Source: Polyangium sp. 15x6 (GTDB lineage Bacteria; Myxococcota_A; Polyangia; Polyangiales; Polyangiaceae). From it: 64,000 nt of DNA. Numbering within the stretch: the stretch's first letter is position 1; each line of letters begins with the position of its first letter. The DNA lies in the NCBI RefSeq assembly GCF_029960785.1, contig NZ_JASBQE010000053.1:1-64000 (forward strand), read 5' to 3'. The translations under genes and the position numbers were made by a program. Under the pieces are notes generated by a model. The model saw only the letters and a list, made by a program, of their open reading frames with translations. It had not been told where the DNA came from and did not search any database. Below are positions 52,458 through 64,000 of the stretch, in pieces.

Positions 52458-53723
52458 GTGGGGGAGCCGAACGGCGAGCCGCCGCGCGGAGGGGACACGT
52501 CCGCGCCGAGGCCGGAGAACACCATTCGAATCGAATCGATCCGGGTCGACTCCGATCACGGCACGCTCCGCGGCTGCGATGAGCCGAGCGGCTGGCGCTG
52601 GTCCGATCGCGCCTGCCCCGAGCCCGAATGGACGCCTGCGTCCCGCGTCCCCGTGAGCCATACCCTCGGCGAAAAGGTCCGCCTGGAGCTCACCCTCGAC
52701 GCGGCCGCGGCGCCGCCCGGCTCCATCACCCTCGAGGGCGAGGGCCCCGGCGATATCCAATTTAGACAAACCATTCCGATCTCTCCCGGGACGTCCTCGA
52801 TCACACTCGTCTCCGACCATCCGCTCGCGCGCAAGCTCGACGCTCTCTCGTTCGACGTACGCTGGTCCGCGTCCGAGGCCGCGGTCCTCGCGCCCGCCGT
52901 CACCTCCATTCCCATGTTCGTCACGATGGGGCCGCCGCGATCCACGCCCATGGCGCCCTACAAGGAGGACGGCGCGACCCCGCGACGCGTGGCGAAGGCC
53001 GTGGAATGGGCGAAGCAGGCGAACAGCCTGGATCCGCACGCCATCGTCGAGAGCTTCCTGCGCCGATTCCCGTATTACGCGCTCCTCCCGAACCCCGACG
53101 TGCCCGCGGAGTTCGACCATCCGCGTTATTTCAACGAAGTCGGCGGCGCGTGGCCGATGGTCGATTACGTCGCCGCCTCGGGGGAGTGCCAGGCCATCGT
53201 GCGCCTCGTGCGGGGCATGCTCGCGCAGATCGGCGCGCCGGGCGAGGCGCGCATGCTCGTCGTCTGGGCCGATCCGGATCAGGGCAACGGCGAAAAGCCC
53301 CTCGTCGCCGACTGGGAGAAAAATCCCCGCGCGGGCTTGTCGAAGACGATGCTGGTCGGCGAAAAGCGCCTCTCCGCGGCACTCGTGGACGGCCCGGTCG
53401 TGGAAGGAAAAACCTACCCGCCCTCGCATACCCGCCTGCCCGACGGCAAGGTGAGCCCCGGCCTCAACCGGTACGAGGCGTGCCTCGAGTTCTCGCACGG
53501 CGGCACGACCCGCTATTATTGTGGCGGCGTCGGCGTCCTCTTTTCCAGGCACGACATCCTCAAGGTCTTCTGGGGCCTCGTCTGGGTCGAGTTTCTCCCG
53601 GACGAAGGATTTCGGGTCGAGAAGATCGTGAAGCGATACCGGGGCGGCGAGGCACCACCTCGCGAATCCCCCCGCGACCGCATACGCTCGTTTTTTCGTC
53701 GTTTCGCGAGGCGGATCTCATGA
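52458..53723 (+). CDS. Uncharacterised protein with a transglutaminase-like core
   Basis: 421 residues starting at GTG 52458, preceded by GGGAGG at good spacing. The N-terminal ~160 residues are beta-rich. The C-terminal half contains VAASGECQAIVRLVRGML (~residues 235-252), reminiscent of the Cys-helix of transglutaminase-like peptidases, with later candidate His/Asp residues (SHTRLPDG, DILKVFWG). There is no signal peptide. The C-terminus is strongly basic (RDRIRSFFRRFARR). It overlaps the next gene as ATGA, so the two act together. The family assignment is weak. Confidence 0.65.
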   Translation: MGEPNGEPPRGGDTSAPRPENTIRIESIRVDSDHGTLRGCDEPSGWRWSDRACPEPEWTPASRVPVSHTLGEKVRLELTLDAAAAPPGSITLEGEGPGDIQFRQTIPISPGTSSITLVSDHPLARKLDALSFDVRWSASEAAVLAPAVTSIPMFVTMGPPRSTPMAPYKEDGATPRRVAKAVEWAKQANSLDPHAIVESFLRRFPYYALLPNPDVPAEFDHPRYFNEVGGAWPMVDYVAASGECQAIVRLVRGMLAQIGAPGEARMLVVWADPDQGNGEKPLVADWEKNPRAGLSKTMLVGEKRLSAALVDGPVVEGKTYPPSHTRLPDGKVSPGLNRYEACLEFSHGGTTRYYCGGVGVLFSRHDILKVFWGLVWVEFLPDEGFRVEKIVKRYRGGEAPPRESPRDRIRSFFRRFARRIS

Positions 53724-54370
53724 AATGGCTAGACGACATCGAAACCGCGCAATCCGAGGGCTTCGACGATCTCGACGGCCGCGTCGACGTACCCGGCCAG
53801 GCCCTCGCCGAATCGAGGCACTGGGCACGCACCCTGTTTGCCCAGGGAAAAAGCCCCTACGACGCCGCCCGTCCCGTCCGGCGCCTGGTCCACCACGCCA
53901 CCAAGGCCGCGCCGGATTTCCTGCGCCATGAATACGATGTGGACGACCTCCACCTCTCGATCGTCGAGGGCCGCTCGTTCGTGCTCGTCATCGTCTCGCG
54001 AGGCAGCCTCGACGTGCTCGCGCTCCCCGAGAACGAGCGCGTCGGGGCCATCACGCGCGTCGCCGCCACGCTCTTTCACCCCGTCTGCGTCTCCGGCGGT
54101 ATCTGCTTCCGTTTCCCCGAGCGAATCGAGGAAGGAACGTTCTTCTCGACGAACCCGGACCTCGATCCGCGGCTCCTCGGCGCCTGGCAGGATCGCCTCG
54201 ACGCCGGCATCCGCGGCGGCGAGCTCGTGTTCCTCGCCTACAAGCGTTTGCCCTGGATGGCCGGCTTCGCCGATCCCTTCGCGTGGCTCCGCGAGGGCGA
54301 ACGGATCGATCGAAAGCCACGTTTTCGTTTCCCGTTCCGGAGGTCAGGCCCCAAGCGCAAGCACCGCTGA
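53720..54370 (+). CDS. Uncharacterised cytoplasmic protein coupled to the transglutaminase-like protein
   Basis: 216 residues from ATG 53720 (4-bp overlap with the preceding stop). Mixed alpha/beta; a strand pair SFVLVIVSRGSLDVLALP sits centrally, and the C-terminus is highly basic (RFPFRRSGPKRKHR), like that of its partner. No family recognised. Its 3' end overlaps the convergent gene 54344-55090 by 27 bp, so transcripts of the two strands are complementary there. Confidence 0.65.
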   Translation: MKWLDDIETAQSEGFDDLDGRVDVPGQALAESRHWARTLFAQGKSPYDAARPVRRLVHHATKAAPDFLRHEYDVDDLHLSIVEGRSFVLVIVSRGSLDVLALPENERVGAITRVAATLFHPVCVSGGICFRFPERIEEGTFFSTNPDLDPRLLGAWQDRLDAGIRGGELVFLAYKRLPWMAGFADPFAWLREGERIDRKPRFRFPFRRSGPKRKHR

Positions 54371-55090
54371 GGGCCGGACACGTCCATCGCCGAGGGGCGA
54401 GGGCGCTCGCAGGATCTCCTCGAGGATCGCGTCGGCCTCGCGCGCCACGCCGTCGAGCGCCCGCCCGAGCCGCGCGTGATCGGTCGCGTCGAGCGGCGCG
54501 AGCCCGAGCCGCGCGCGCACCCCGGAGACGCGAATCGCGACCCCCTCGCCGTATTGATACCCCTCGATCCACGGTCCCCGCTCGATCTCGGCGCGGAGCC
54601 GCTTCATCCGCGCGTCGAACGCGGCGCGCTCCTCCGCGGTCCGCTCGTGCGTGCCGAAATGGTGCATCGTCGCGGCGGCCTCGAAATCGCTTTCGATCGT
54701 CGAAAAGCCCTCCGTGAGGGCCGCGCGCGTCGCCTCGAAGCCAGCTCGCCGGAGGAGCGCGCCGTCCAGGCACATCTCCCACGTGACGTGCGCGAGGAGC
54801 CCCATTCGTTTCGCCTCGAGCTCCGCCTCGCGAATGCGCGCCGCGACGAGCTTCTCGCCCTCGAGGAAGACGCGATCGCCGTGAAACCAATGGTCGACCG
54901 CCACGTGGTGCCGGATCCCCACGAGCACCTCCGCCAGCCGCCCTCCGAGCGAGCTGCCAATTTCGACTGGGTGGCGCGGCCGCACGCGTCTGTCCGCCAT
55001 TCGCCAGAGGTCCGGCAGCATCGCGCCTGCGCCCGCCGCGCGTGAGCCCGTATGCGCCTCCGCGAGGTGCCTGTGCAGGAGAAAGTTCAC
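54344..55090 (-). CDS. AcpH/ACP-phosphodiesterase-like protein (weak)
   Basis: 248 residues from ATG 55090. The start MNFLLHRHLAEAHTGS and the following AGAMLPDLWRM, plus VDHWFHGD (~residue 66), recall the acyl-carrier-protein phosphodiesterase family (MNFLAHxxLA, ...GDF, VDxxxH). The metal-binding His/Asp pattern can be traced only loosely and the protein is longer (~190 residues is usual). It may be a distant HD-like hydrolase. Convergent with the preceding gene, overlapping it by 27 bp. Confidence 0.6.
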   Translation of the reverse strand: MNFLLHRHLAEAHTGSRAAGAGAMLPDLWRMADRRVRPRHPVEIGSSLGGRLAEVLVGIRHHVAVDHWFHGDRVFLEGEKLVAARIREAELEAKRMGLLAHVTWEMCLDGALLRRAGFEATRAALTEGFSTIESDFEAAATMHHFGTHERTAEERAAFDARMKRLRAEIERGPWIEGYQYGEGVAIRVSGVRARLGLAPLDATDHARLGRALDGVAREADAILEEILRAPSPLGDGRVRPSAVLALGA

Positions 55091-55208
55091 CTTCGAAGCC
55101 TAGCACGCCTTCGTTCTTGCTCCGGCTTTCCATCGCGCCCCTGGCGTGCTAGCCCCGAGTCGCCCGCGGGACCGGCCCATCGGCCTCGACCCTGGGCAGG
55201 AGACGAAC

Positions 55209-56063
55209 ATGAAACGTTTTGTGACTTCCTTGATCGTGCTGGCCTTCGCCGGCGCGGGTTCCCTCATCGGCTGCAGCGACGACTCGAACAATACGACCGG
55301 CGGACCCGGCGGCGGCGGCGGAAACGGCGGCGGCGGCGGAAACGGCGGCGGCGGCGACGTCCTCATCCCCATCGACGACATCGGCACCGGGACCGCCAAG
55401 CTGTACTGCGGGCTGGTCTACTCCTGTTGCACGATGGCCGAACAGGACAAGGCGTTCGAGGGCATTACCCCCAAGCCGCAGAACGAGGCCGAGTGCGCGC
55501 AGACCTTCAAGGGCATTTATGACATGCTCGTGCTCCCGCGCCTGAAGCAGGCCGTCGGGGCGGGCCGCATGGAATACGACGAATATCTCGCGGCGAGCTG
55601 TCTCACCAAGCTCGAGGGATCCTGCACCGTGATCAACGGCGATCCCTTCGAGTCCGACCCCGAATGCCAAAGCGTCTTCATTGGCAAGGTGGCCGACGGC
55701 GGCGATTGCAGTGGCGACGACGAGTGCGCGGGCGCCGACTCCGTGTGCATCGGTGATACCGATACGGAGCTCGGCAAGTGCCAGCCGCGGGGCGCGGCCG
55801 GGGCCGCGTGCGAGTTCGACGACGACTGCGCCACGAATTATTGCGACTTCCAGGCGAGCATGTGTGCCGCGCAGAAAGCGGTCGGCGAGGCGTGCATTGG
55901 CTTCAGTGAGTGCAAGGACTCGTATTGCGACTCCGTGACCAGCGTCTGCACGGCCAGGAAGGCCGACGGCGAGGCGTGCGTAACGCCCGACGAGTGCAGC
56001 GGCACGTGCGACTCGATGACGAGCACCTGCACCACGGCCGCGCCGGTCTGCGACGGGATGTGA
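55209..56063 (+). CDS. Cys-rich lipoprotein (Dickkopf-like repeats)
   Basis: 284 residues from ATG 55209. Lipobox LIGCSDD; a Gly/Asn linker at residues ~30-50; a helical region with two vicinal Cys (VYSCCTMAEQDKAF); then from ~residue 160 four short Cys-rich units of the type G..C....EC....C......C (CSGDDECAGADSVC, CEFDDDCATNYC, CIGFSECKDSYC, CVTPDECSGTC). Such units are widespread in myxobacterial secreted proteins and recall Dickkopf/colipase folds. Function unknown; probably an outer-surface protein. Confidence 0.8.
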   Translation: MKRFVTSLIVLAFAGAGSLIGCSDDSNNTTGGPGGGGGNGGGGGNGGGGDVLIPIDDIGTGTAKLYCGLVYSCCTMAEQDKAFEGITPKPQNEAECAQTFKGIYDMLVLPRLKQAVGAGRMEYDEYLAASCLTKLEGSCTVINGDPFESDPECQSVFIGKVADGGDCSGDDECAGADSVCIGDTDTELGKCQPRGAAGAACEFDDDCATNYCDFQASMCAAQKAVGEACIGFSECKDSYCDSVTSVCTARKADGEACVTPDECSGTCDSMTSTCTTAAPVCDGM

Positions 56064-56232
56064 TGCCCGCGCGGCGGTAGCATTCCTCGGCCCTCCCCAC
56101 CGCTCCTTCCCACATACCGCCCCCGCGGCCCGTCGCCTATCGCCTCAAAGCGTCGTCCTCCGCCGGAGACACCTCCCGGGCAACCTGCTAGAGTAGCGCC
56201 GTCCGGGAGGGAACCCGGCGTCGGAGGAGGAC

Positions 56233-57666
56233 ATGGAAGCGGCGCAAGCGAAGATCGGCCTCGTCGGCCTCGGGGTGATGGGAGAAAACCTCGCCCTCAA
56301 CATCGAGCGGCATGGTTTTCCCATCGCCGTCTACAACCGCGAACCCCACAAGGTGGACCACCTGCTCGCGACGCGCGCGAAGGGCCTCCGTTTCTTCGGG
56401 GCGCACAGCCCGGCCGAGCTCGCGCGTGCCCTCGAACGTCCGCGCAAGATCATCCTGCTCGTGAAAGCGGGCCAGCCCGTCGATTGGACCGTCGACCAGA
56501 TCCGTCCGTACCTCGAGCCGGGCGACATCATCATCGACGGCGGCAATTCCTGGTACGAGGACACCGAGCGCCGCCAGCGCGAGCTCGGCGCGTCGGGCAT
56601 TCGTTTCCTCGGCTCGGGTGTCTCCGGCGGCGAGGAGGGCGCGCTCTGGGGCCCCTCGCTCATGCCCGGCGGCGAGCGCGCGGCATACGAGGAGATTCGC
56701 CCGATCTGGGAGGCCATTGCGGCGAAGGTCGACGACGGCCCGTGCGTCACGTACATCGGCCCCGGCGGGTCGGGCCATTTCGTCAAGATGGTCCACAACG
56801 GCATCGAATACGGCGACATGCAGCTCATCGCCGAGGCGTACGACATCCTCCATCGTGGCCTCGGCTTCTCCGCCGATCGCCTCGCCGAGGTCTTCGCGCG
56901 CTGGAACGAGGGCGTCCTCTCTTCGTTCTTGATCGAAATCACGGCCAAGATCTTCCGCGCCAAGGACCCCGAGACCGGCGCGCCGCTCGTCGACCTCATC
57001 CTGGACAAGGCGGGTCAGAAGGGCACGGGCCTCTGGACGTCCAAGGTCGCGCTCGACCTCGGCGTCGCCATTCCCACGATCGACGCCGCCATCATGGCGC
57101 GCCTCCTCTCGGGGAAGAAAAACGAGCGAATCGAGGCCGCAAAGGTCCTCGAAGGGCCTCGGCCCGGCGCGTTCCAGGGCGACGAGAACGAGATCGTCTC
57201 GGCCGTGCACGACGCCCTCTATGCCGCGAAGATCTGCTCCTACACGCAGGGCATGGCCCTCCTCCGCGCCGCCTCGGACACCTTCCACTGGGACCTGCCG
57301 CTCGGCGAGATCGCCCGCATCTGGAAGGGCGGGTGCATCATCCGCGCTCAGTTCCTCGACGGCATTCGCGAGGCCTACGCGAAGCGCGCCGACCTGCCGA
57401 GCCTGCTCCTCGACGACCGGTTCCGCGAGGCGATGGCGAAATCGCAGCCCGGCTTCCGCAAGGCCATCGCGTTCGCGCAGAGCCTCGGCATTCCTTGCCT
57501 CGCGTTCTCGTCGAGCCTCGCCTACTACGACAGCTATCGCTCGGCGCGCCTCCCGCAGAACCTCACCCAGGCCCAGCGCGATTACTTCGGCGCCCATACC
57601 TACGAGCGCGTCGACAAACCCGAGCTCGGCGCCGTGCACACCGACTGGCCCTCGCTCGTCGGCTGA
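56233..57666 (+). CDS. gnd: 6-phosphogluconate dehydrogenase (decarboxylating)
   Basis: 477 residues from ATG 56233, with GGAGGA upstream. N-terminal NADP fold IGLVGLGVMGENLALN; active-site region GSGVSGGEEGALWGPSLMPGG; catalytic Lys and His region GSGHFVKMVHNGIEYGDMQ; C-terminal all-helical domain, DKAGQKGTGLWT. Full family length (~470). It oxidises 6-phosphogluconate to ribulose-5-phosphate, giving NADPH and CO2 in the pentose-phosphate path. No zwf or pgl gene is nearby. The 204-bp gap to actA holds no recognisable motif. Confidence 0.96.
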   Translation: MEAAQAKIGLVGLGVMGENLALNIERHGFPIAVYNREPHKVDHLLATRAKGLRFFGAHSPAELARALERPRKIILLVKAGQPVDWTVDQIRPYLEPGDIIIDGGNSWYEDTERRQRELGASGIRFLGSGVSGGEEGALWGPSLMPGGERAAYEEIRPIWEAIAAKVDDGPCVTYIGPGGSGHFVKMVHNGIEYGDMQLIAEAYDILHRGLGFSADRLAEVFARWNEGVLSSFLIEITAKIFRAKDPETGAPLVDLILDKAGQKGTGLWTSKVALDLGVAIPTIDAAIMARLLSGKKNERIEAAKVLEGPRPGAFQGDENEIVSAVHDALYAAKICSYTQGMALLRAASDTFHWDLPLGEIARIWKGGCIIRAQFLDGIREAYAKRADLPSLLLDDRFREAMAKSQPGFRKAIAFAQSLGIPCLAFSSSLAYYDSYRSARLPQNLTQAQRDYFGAHTYERVDKPELGAVHTDWPSLVG

Positions 57667-57870
57667 GCGAAGTAGGGGCTTCCCCGCACCCGTCCGGTCG
57701 TCCCGCCGCTCGTTTTCGCTCCTCTCCGCTCGCCTGCCTGCCTGCTCGTTCTCACCATCGGCCGCTCGTTCGCCCGGGAAAGCAGCAACGCCGCCCCCCT
57801 GATTCCCATCGAATGCTGCTGGATGCGCCCGCGGCGCGCTCGCCGTGCGGACGTCCGAGAAGGCACGAGG

Positions 57871-58518
57871 ATGGCGGCACTCTTTCGTCCCTGGACCAAT
57901 ACGGCCTTCCGGATCGCGCTCATCGGTATCGTGGGCGGCGCCTTCACGCTCGTGGCCGCTCCCATGATCTGGGTGCGCACGCCGAACTGGCGGAAGCAGC
58001 TCGATCAGGTCGACCAGCCCGTCGAGTTCGATCACCGGCATCACGTACAGGATGACGGTATCGATTGCCTCTATTGTCACAAGGAGGCGACGGTATCCGC
58101 CACGGCCGGGATCCCCTCGACCGACCTCTGCATGGGCTGCCACAACCAGATATGGAACAAGAGCCCCATGCTCGAGCCCGTCCGGCGGAGCTACTTCTCG
58201 GGTTTGCCCATCCCGTGGAATCGCGTCCACGACGTCCCCGATTTCGTCTACTTCAATCACGCGATCCACGTGAACAAGGGCGTCGGGTGCGTCAGCTGCC
58301 ATGGGCGCGTCGACGAGATGGGCCGCGTCTACCAGTTCGCCGACCTGAGCATGAACTGGTGCCTCGGTTGCCACAGGCAGCCGGAGAAGTTCGTCCGGCC
58401 GCTCGACAGGGTCACCGACATGACCTGGAAGGCCGCGGATCAAAGCACCCTCGGGCCGTACCTGGTCCGCGAATACGGCGTTCGAAGCGTCACCAACTGC
58501 ACCGCCTGCCACCGATAG
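57871..58518 (+). CDS. actA: ActA, pentaheme cytochrome c subunit of alternative complex III
   Basis: 215 residues from ATG 57871 (GGCACGAGG upstream). One N-terminal membrane helix (FRIALIGIVGGAFTLVAAPM), then five CxxCH heme sites (CLYCH, CMGCH, CVSCH, CLGCH, CTACH), the count known for ActA. Further His residues (FDHRHH, FNHAIH) suit the axial ligands. ActA carries electrons from quinol oxidation in the periplasm. First gene of act operon; actB starts 10 bp later. Confidence 0.94.
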   Translation: MAALFRPWTNTAFRIALIGIVGGAFTLVAAPMIWVRTPNWRKQLDQVDQPVEFDHRHHVQDDGIDCLYCHKEATVSATAGIPSTDLCMGCHNQIWNKSPMLEPVRRSYFSGLPIPWNRVHDVPDFVYFNHAIHVNKGVGCVSCHGRVDEMGRVYQFADLSMNWCLGCHRQPEKFVRPLDRVTDMTWKAADQSTLGPYLVREYGVRSVTNCTACHR

Positions 58519-58528
58519 GAGAGCACCT

Positions 58529-61576
<3,048 letters not shown>

Positions 61577-61577
61577 A

Positions 61578-62927
61578 ATGGCCACGGAGCCGGTCTTCAT
61601 CGGGCGCCCCACGGACGCCGAGCTCTCCGACCAGCTCCTCTCGACCGCCTGGCGGCCGTGGAGAAGGCTCGGGAAAATCGGCTTCCTGGTCGCCATCATC
61701 GGCACGTTGTCCCTCTTCAGCGGGATCACGTTCACCGTGATGCGCGGCATCGGCGTGTGGGGCAACAACATCCCGGTCGGCTGGGCATTCGACATCATCA
61801 ACTTCGTCTGGTGGGTCGGTATCGGCCACGCCGGCACCTTCATCTCCGCCGTGCTCCTGCTCTTCGAGCAGAAATGGCGCACGAGCATCAACCGCTTCGC
61901 CGAGGCGATGACGCTTTTCGCCATCCTCCAGGCCGCGCTGTTCCCGGTCCTCCATCTCGGGCGACCGTGGTTCGCCTACTGGATTTTCCCGTACCCATCC
62001 ACGATGGGCGTCTGGCCGCAATTCAAGAGCGCGCTCCCCTGGGACGCCGCGGCCATCTCGACCTATTTCACGGTCTCGCTCGTCTTCTGGTACACGGGCC
62101 TGATCCCGGACCTCGCGACCATGCGGGATCGCGCGCCGACCCGGGCGAAGCGATTCATTTACGGCATCTTCGCGCTCGGGTTCACCGGCGCGTCGAGCTC
62201 CTACCGCCATTACCGCGTCGTTTATGGCCTGCTCGCGGGCCTCTCGACGCCGCTCGTGCTCTCCGTGCACTCGATCGTGAGCTCGGACTTCGCGATCACG
62301 CTCGTGCCCGGCTGGCACTCCACCATCTTCCCGCCGTTCTTCGTCGCCGGCGCGATCTTCTCGGGGTTTGCCATGGTGCTCACCCTGGTGATCCCGGTGC
62401 GCAGCCTGTTCCGGCTGGAGAACGTCATCACGAAGAGGCACCTCGACAACCTCGCCAAGATGGTCCTCGTGACGAGCTGGGTCGTCACGTATTCGTACAT
62501 CCTCGAATTTTTCATGGCATGGTACAGCGGCGACGAATACGAGATCTACCAGTTCTTCGAGGCACGCCCGTTCGGGCCCTGGGCCTGGATCTTCTGGATG
62601 ATGATGATCTGCAATTCGGTCATCCCGCAGGTCTTCTGGTCGAAGAAGGCGCGGAATAGCCTCGCCGTGCTCTGGTTCGTCTCGCTGCTCGTCAACGTCG
62701 GCATGTGGGCCGAGCGCTTCGTGATCATCGTCATGGGCCTGCAGCGCGATTACCTGCCCTCGGCCTGGGACGTGTACGTCCCGACGTACGTCGACTGGAT
62801 GATTTTCCTCGGCACGATGGGCTTCTTCCTGCTGCTCTTCCTGCTCTTCTTGCGGTTCGTCCCGTTCGTTCCGCTCGCCGAGGTGAAGGAGCTCAAGCAC
62901 GAGCTCTCGCACGAGGAGGGACACTGA
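61578..62927 (+). CDS. actC: ActC, NrfD/PsrC-like quinol-binding membrane subunit
   Basis: 449 residues from ATG 61578, two bases after the actB stop codon. About ten membrane helices in the NrfD/PsrC pattern; typical start MATEPVFIGRPTDAELSDQL and HLGRPWFAYWIFPYPST, with a His/Asp-rich first helix group (WWVGIGHAGTFISAVL). It is the quinol-oxidising membrane anchor of ACIII and may contribute to proton translocation. C-terminus is charged (KHELSHEEGH). Strict order actA-B-C-D supports the call. Confidence 0.94.
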   Translation: MATEPVFIGRPTDAELSDQLLSTAWRPWRRLGKIGFLVAIIGTLSLFSGITFTVMRGIGVWGNNIPVGWAFDIINFVWWVGIGHAGTFISAVLLLFEQKWRTSINRFAEAMTLFAILQAALFPVLHLGRPWFAYWIFPYPSTMGVWPQFKSALPWDAAAISTYFTVSLVFWYTGLIPDLATMRDRAPTRAKRFIYGIFALGFTGASSSYRHYRVVYGLLAGLSTPLVLSVHSIVSSDFAITLVPGWHSTIFPPFFVAGAIFSGFAMVLTLVIPVRSLFRLENVITKRHLDNLAKMVLVTSWVVTYSYILEFFMAWYSGDEYEIYQFFEARPFGPWAWIFWMMMICNSVIPQVFWSKKARNSLAVLWFVSLLVNVGMWAERFVIIVMGLQRDYLPSAWDVYVPTYVDWMIFLGTMGFFLLLFLLFLRFVPFVPLAEVKELKHELSHEEGH

Positions 62928-62928
62928 A

Positions 62929-63525
62929 ATGCGGAGGACGCAGCAAAGCGGGATCGTGGGCGCGTTCGACACGCCCGAGGCGATCATCCGGGCGGCCCAC
63001 GAGCTCCGCAAATCCGGGTATCGCAGGCTCGAAGGGTACACGCCCTATCCCCTCCTCGATCTCGAACGGGCCATCGGGCGCGGGCGCTCCCGCATCGGGT
63101 TCGTGGTGTTTCCGTTCGCCATCGCGGCGGCCGCCGGCGCCTACCTCGTGCAATGGTGGACGAACGGTGTCGATTACCCCCTGAACGCTGGCGGCAGACC
63201 CGCGCACGCGCCGCCCGCGTTCGTCCCGGCCACGTTCGAGATGGCCGTGCTCTTCTCCGCGCTCTCGGCCTGTGTCATCCTCGCCATTTGGTCCGGCTTG
63301 CCGGCCCTGTGGCAGCCGATCTTCGAGGTGCCGGGCTTCGAGCAGGCCAGCGTCGACAAGTTTTTCCTGGCCATCTCCGACCGCGATCCCGCCTTCGATC
63401 GCGAGGCGACTGCGCGCAAGCTCACGGAGCTCGGCGCGAGCCGCGTGGAGCCGCTCGGGGTGCATCCGGCGACCGACGCCGAGCTCGACGAACGGCTCGA
63501 GCGAAGGGAGGGGGAGGAGTCGTGA
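62929..63525 (+). CDS. actD: ActD (DUF3341) membrane subunit of alternative complex III
   Basis: 198 residues from ATG 62929, one base after the actC stop codon. The N-terminal soluble part GIVGAFDTPEAIIRAAHELR is typical of DUF3341, followed by two hydrophobic helices (FVVFPFAIAAAAGAYLVQWW and EMAVLFSALSACVILAIW) and a soluble C-terminal domain with FLAISDRDPAFD. ActD is a small two-helix subunit of ACIII. Coupled to actE by a GTGA overlap. Confidence 0.93.
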   Translation: MRRTQQSGIVGAFDTPEAIIRAAHELRKSGYRRLEGYTPYPLLDLERAIGRGRSRIGFVVFPFAIAAAAGAYLVQWWTNGVDYPLNAGGRPAHAPPAFVPATFEMAVLFSALSACVILAIWSGLPALWQPIFEVPGFEQASVDKFFLAISDRDPAFDREATARKLTELGASRVEPLGVHPATDAELDERLERREGEES

Positions 63526-64000
63526 AGCCCATCGTTGCCCTCCCGCTCGTCCTCGCCGCGTGCCCGCTGCTCGCGAGCTGCGAGAATTCGGGCCCCGAGC
63601 GTGATTTCGAGCGCATGGTGAACCAGGCGCATTTCGAGTATTACGAGGAGGCCCCGTTCTTCGAGGATCGCCGCGTCATGCGCGATCCTCCCGAGGGCAC
63701 CGTCCCGCGCGAGCGTTTCGTTGGGCCGCCCGAGGTGACGAACGGAATGGTGGACGGAGCGTTCGTCGAGGCCATTCCGGTCCCGCTCTCGCGGCCGATG
63801 CTGGACGACGGCCGGAAGCGCTACGAAATCTTCTGCGCGCCCTGCCACGGCGTGGGCGGCGATGGCGTGAGCGTCGTCGCGCACAACATGGAGCTGCGCA
63901 AGCCCCCGAGCCTCGTCGCGGCGCCCGTCCTCGATTATCCCGCGGGGCGCGTCTACCAGGCCATTGCTCAGGGCTACGGGCTCATGCCCACCTATGGTCA
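63522..64000 (+). CDS. actE: ActE, monoheme cytochrome c lipoprotein of alternative complex III (3' end beyond window)
   Basis: About 159 residues are visible; the gene continues past base 64000. GTG 63522 overlaps the actD TGA (GTGA) and follows a strong GGAGGAG. The leader (ALPLVLAACPLLASCEN) ends in a lipobox. One heme site CAPCH is followed by GVGGDG at ~residue 107, the usual monoheme layout of ActE, which passes electrons towards a terminal oxidase. actF is expected next. Confidence 0.9.
   Translation, partial: MKPIVALPLVLAACPLLASCENSGPERDFERMVNQAHFEYYEEAPFFEDRRVMRDPPEGTVPRERFVGPPEVTNGMVDGAFVEAIPVPLSRPMLDDGRKRYEIFCAPCHGVGGDGVSVVAHNMELRKPPSLVAAPVLDYPAGRVYQAIAQGYGLMPTYG

Overview
The DNA is very GC-rich (roughly 70% by eye). 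Its genes fit a large-genome delta-proteobacterium of the myxobacteria, order Polyangiales (Polyangium/Sorangium-like). The evidence is the many lipoproteins with Gly- or Cys-rich stretches, a eukaryote-type Ser/Thr kinase, a DUF1592/DUF1552 pair, a membrane-free chemosensory cluster and an alternative complex III operon. The species assignment is inference. No rRNA, tRNA, CRISPR array, transposase or integrase was recognised.

Layout. 1-6.5 kb (minus): the start of a giant FG-GAP/Cys-repeat lipoprotein, an HExxH protein and a membrane protein. 6.5-13.4 kb: an FAD monooxygenase, a SleB-like hydrolase with a partner, an SSUH2-like zinc-finger protein, and a GT2/polysaccharide-deacetylase pair. 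13.4-23.0 kb (minus): a compact chemosensory operon, cheY-cheA-cheW-mcp-HEAT-cheR-cheB, with overlapping or near-abutting genes. 23.2-24.7 kb: a REC-PAS-histidine kinase. 24.7-31.3 kb: an accessory segment bounded by two copies of a ~320-bp hairpin-rich element, placed in opposite orientation but each directly 3' of a gene. It holds a coiled-coil protein followed by seven 42-bp repeats, a protoglobin, an ATPase/TOPRIM-like gene pair (probable anti-phage module) flanked by 38-bp direct repeats, and a membrane protein with a decayed NtrC-type AAA+ domain.

31.3-39.8 kb (minus): a stress-type SDR, a kinase/TPR/lipoprotein group, a PAS-PAS-STAS stressosome-like regulator, lipoproteins and a beta-barrel-like protein. 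40-55 kb: DUF1592/DUF1552, an L,D-transpeptidase with a low-complexity insertion in its catalytic domain, a DsbA-like protein, glycogen phosphorylase, an MFS exporter, a PI-PLC-like lipoprotein, two tandem XRE regulators and several small proteins without a recognised function. 55-64 kb: a Cys-rich lipoprotein, gnd, and actA-actE of alternative complex III; actE is cut by the window end.

The most notable observations are four. First, the ATPase/TOPRIM cassette lies between duplicated copies of the last 38 bp of its neighbour gene, which looks like integration at a gene 3' end. Second, the nested-hairpin element shows a compensatory stem substitution between its copies. Third, the soluble chemoreceptor is an almost symmetrical coiled coil with its signalling tip near the middle, and its operon includes a HEAT-repeat gene. 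Fourth, an in-frame 14-residue repeat tail lies just beyond a single TGA stop. GC contrasts and repeat boundaries were judged by eye, and family calls rest on recognised motifs without database searches.
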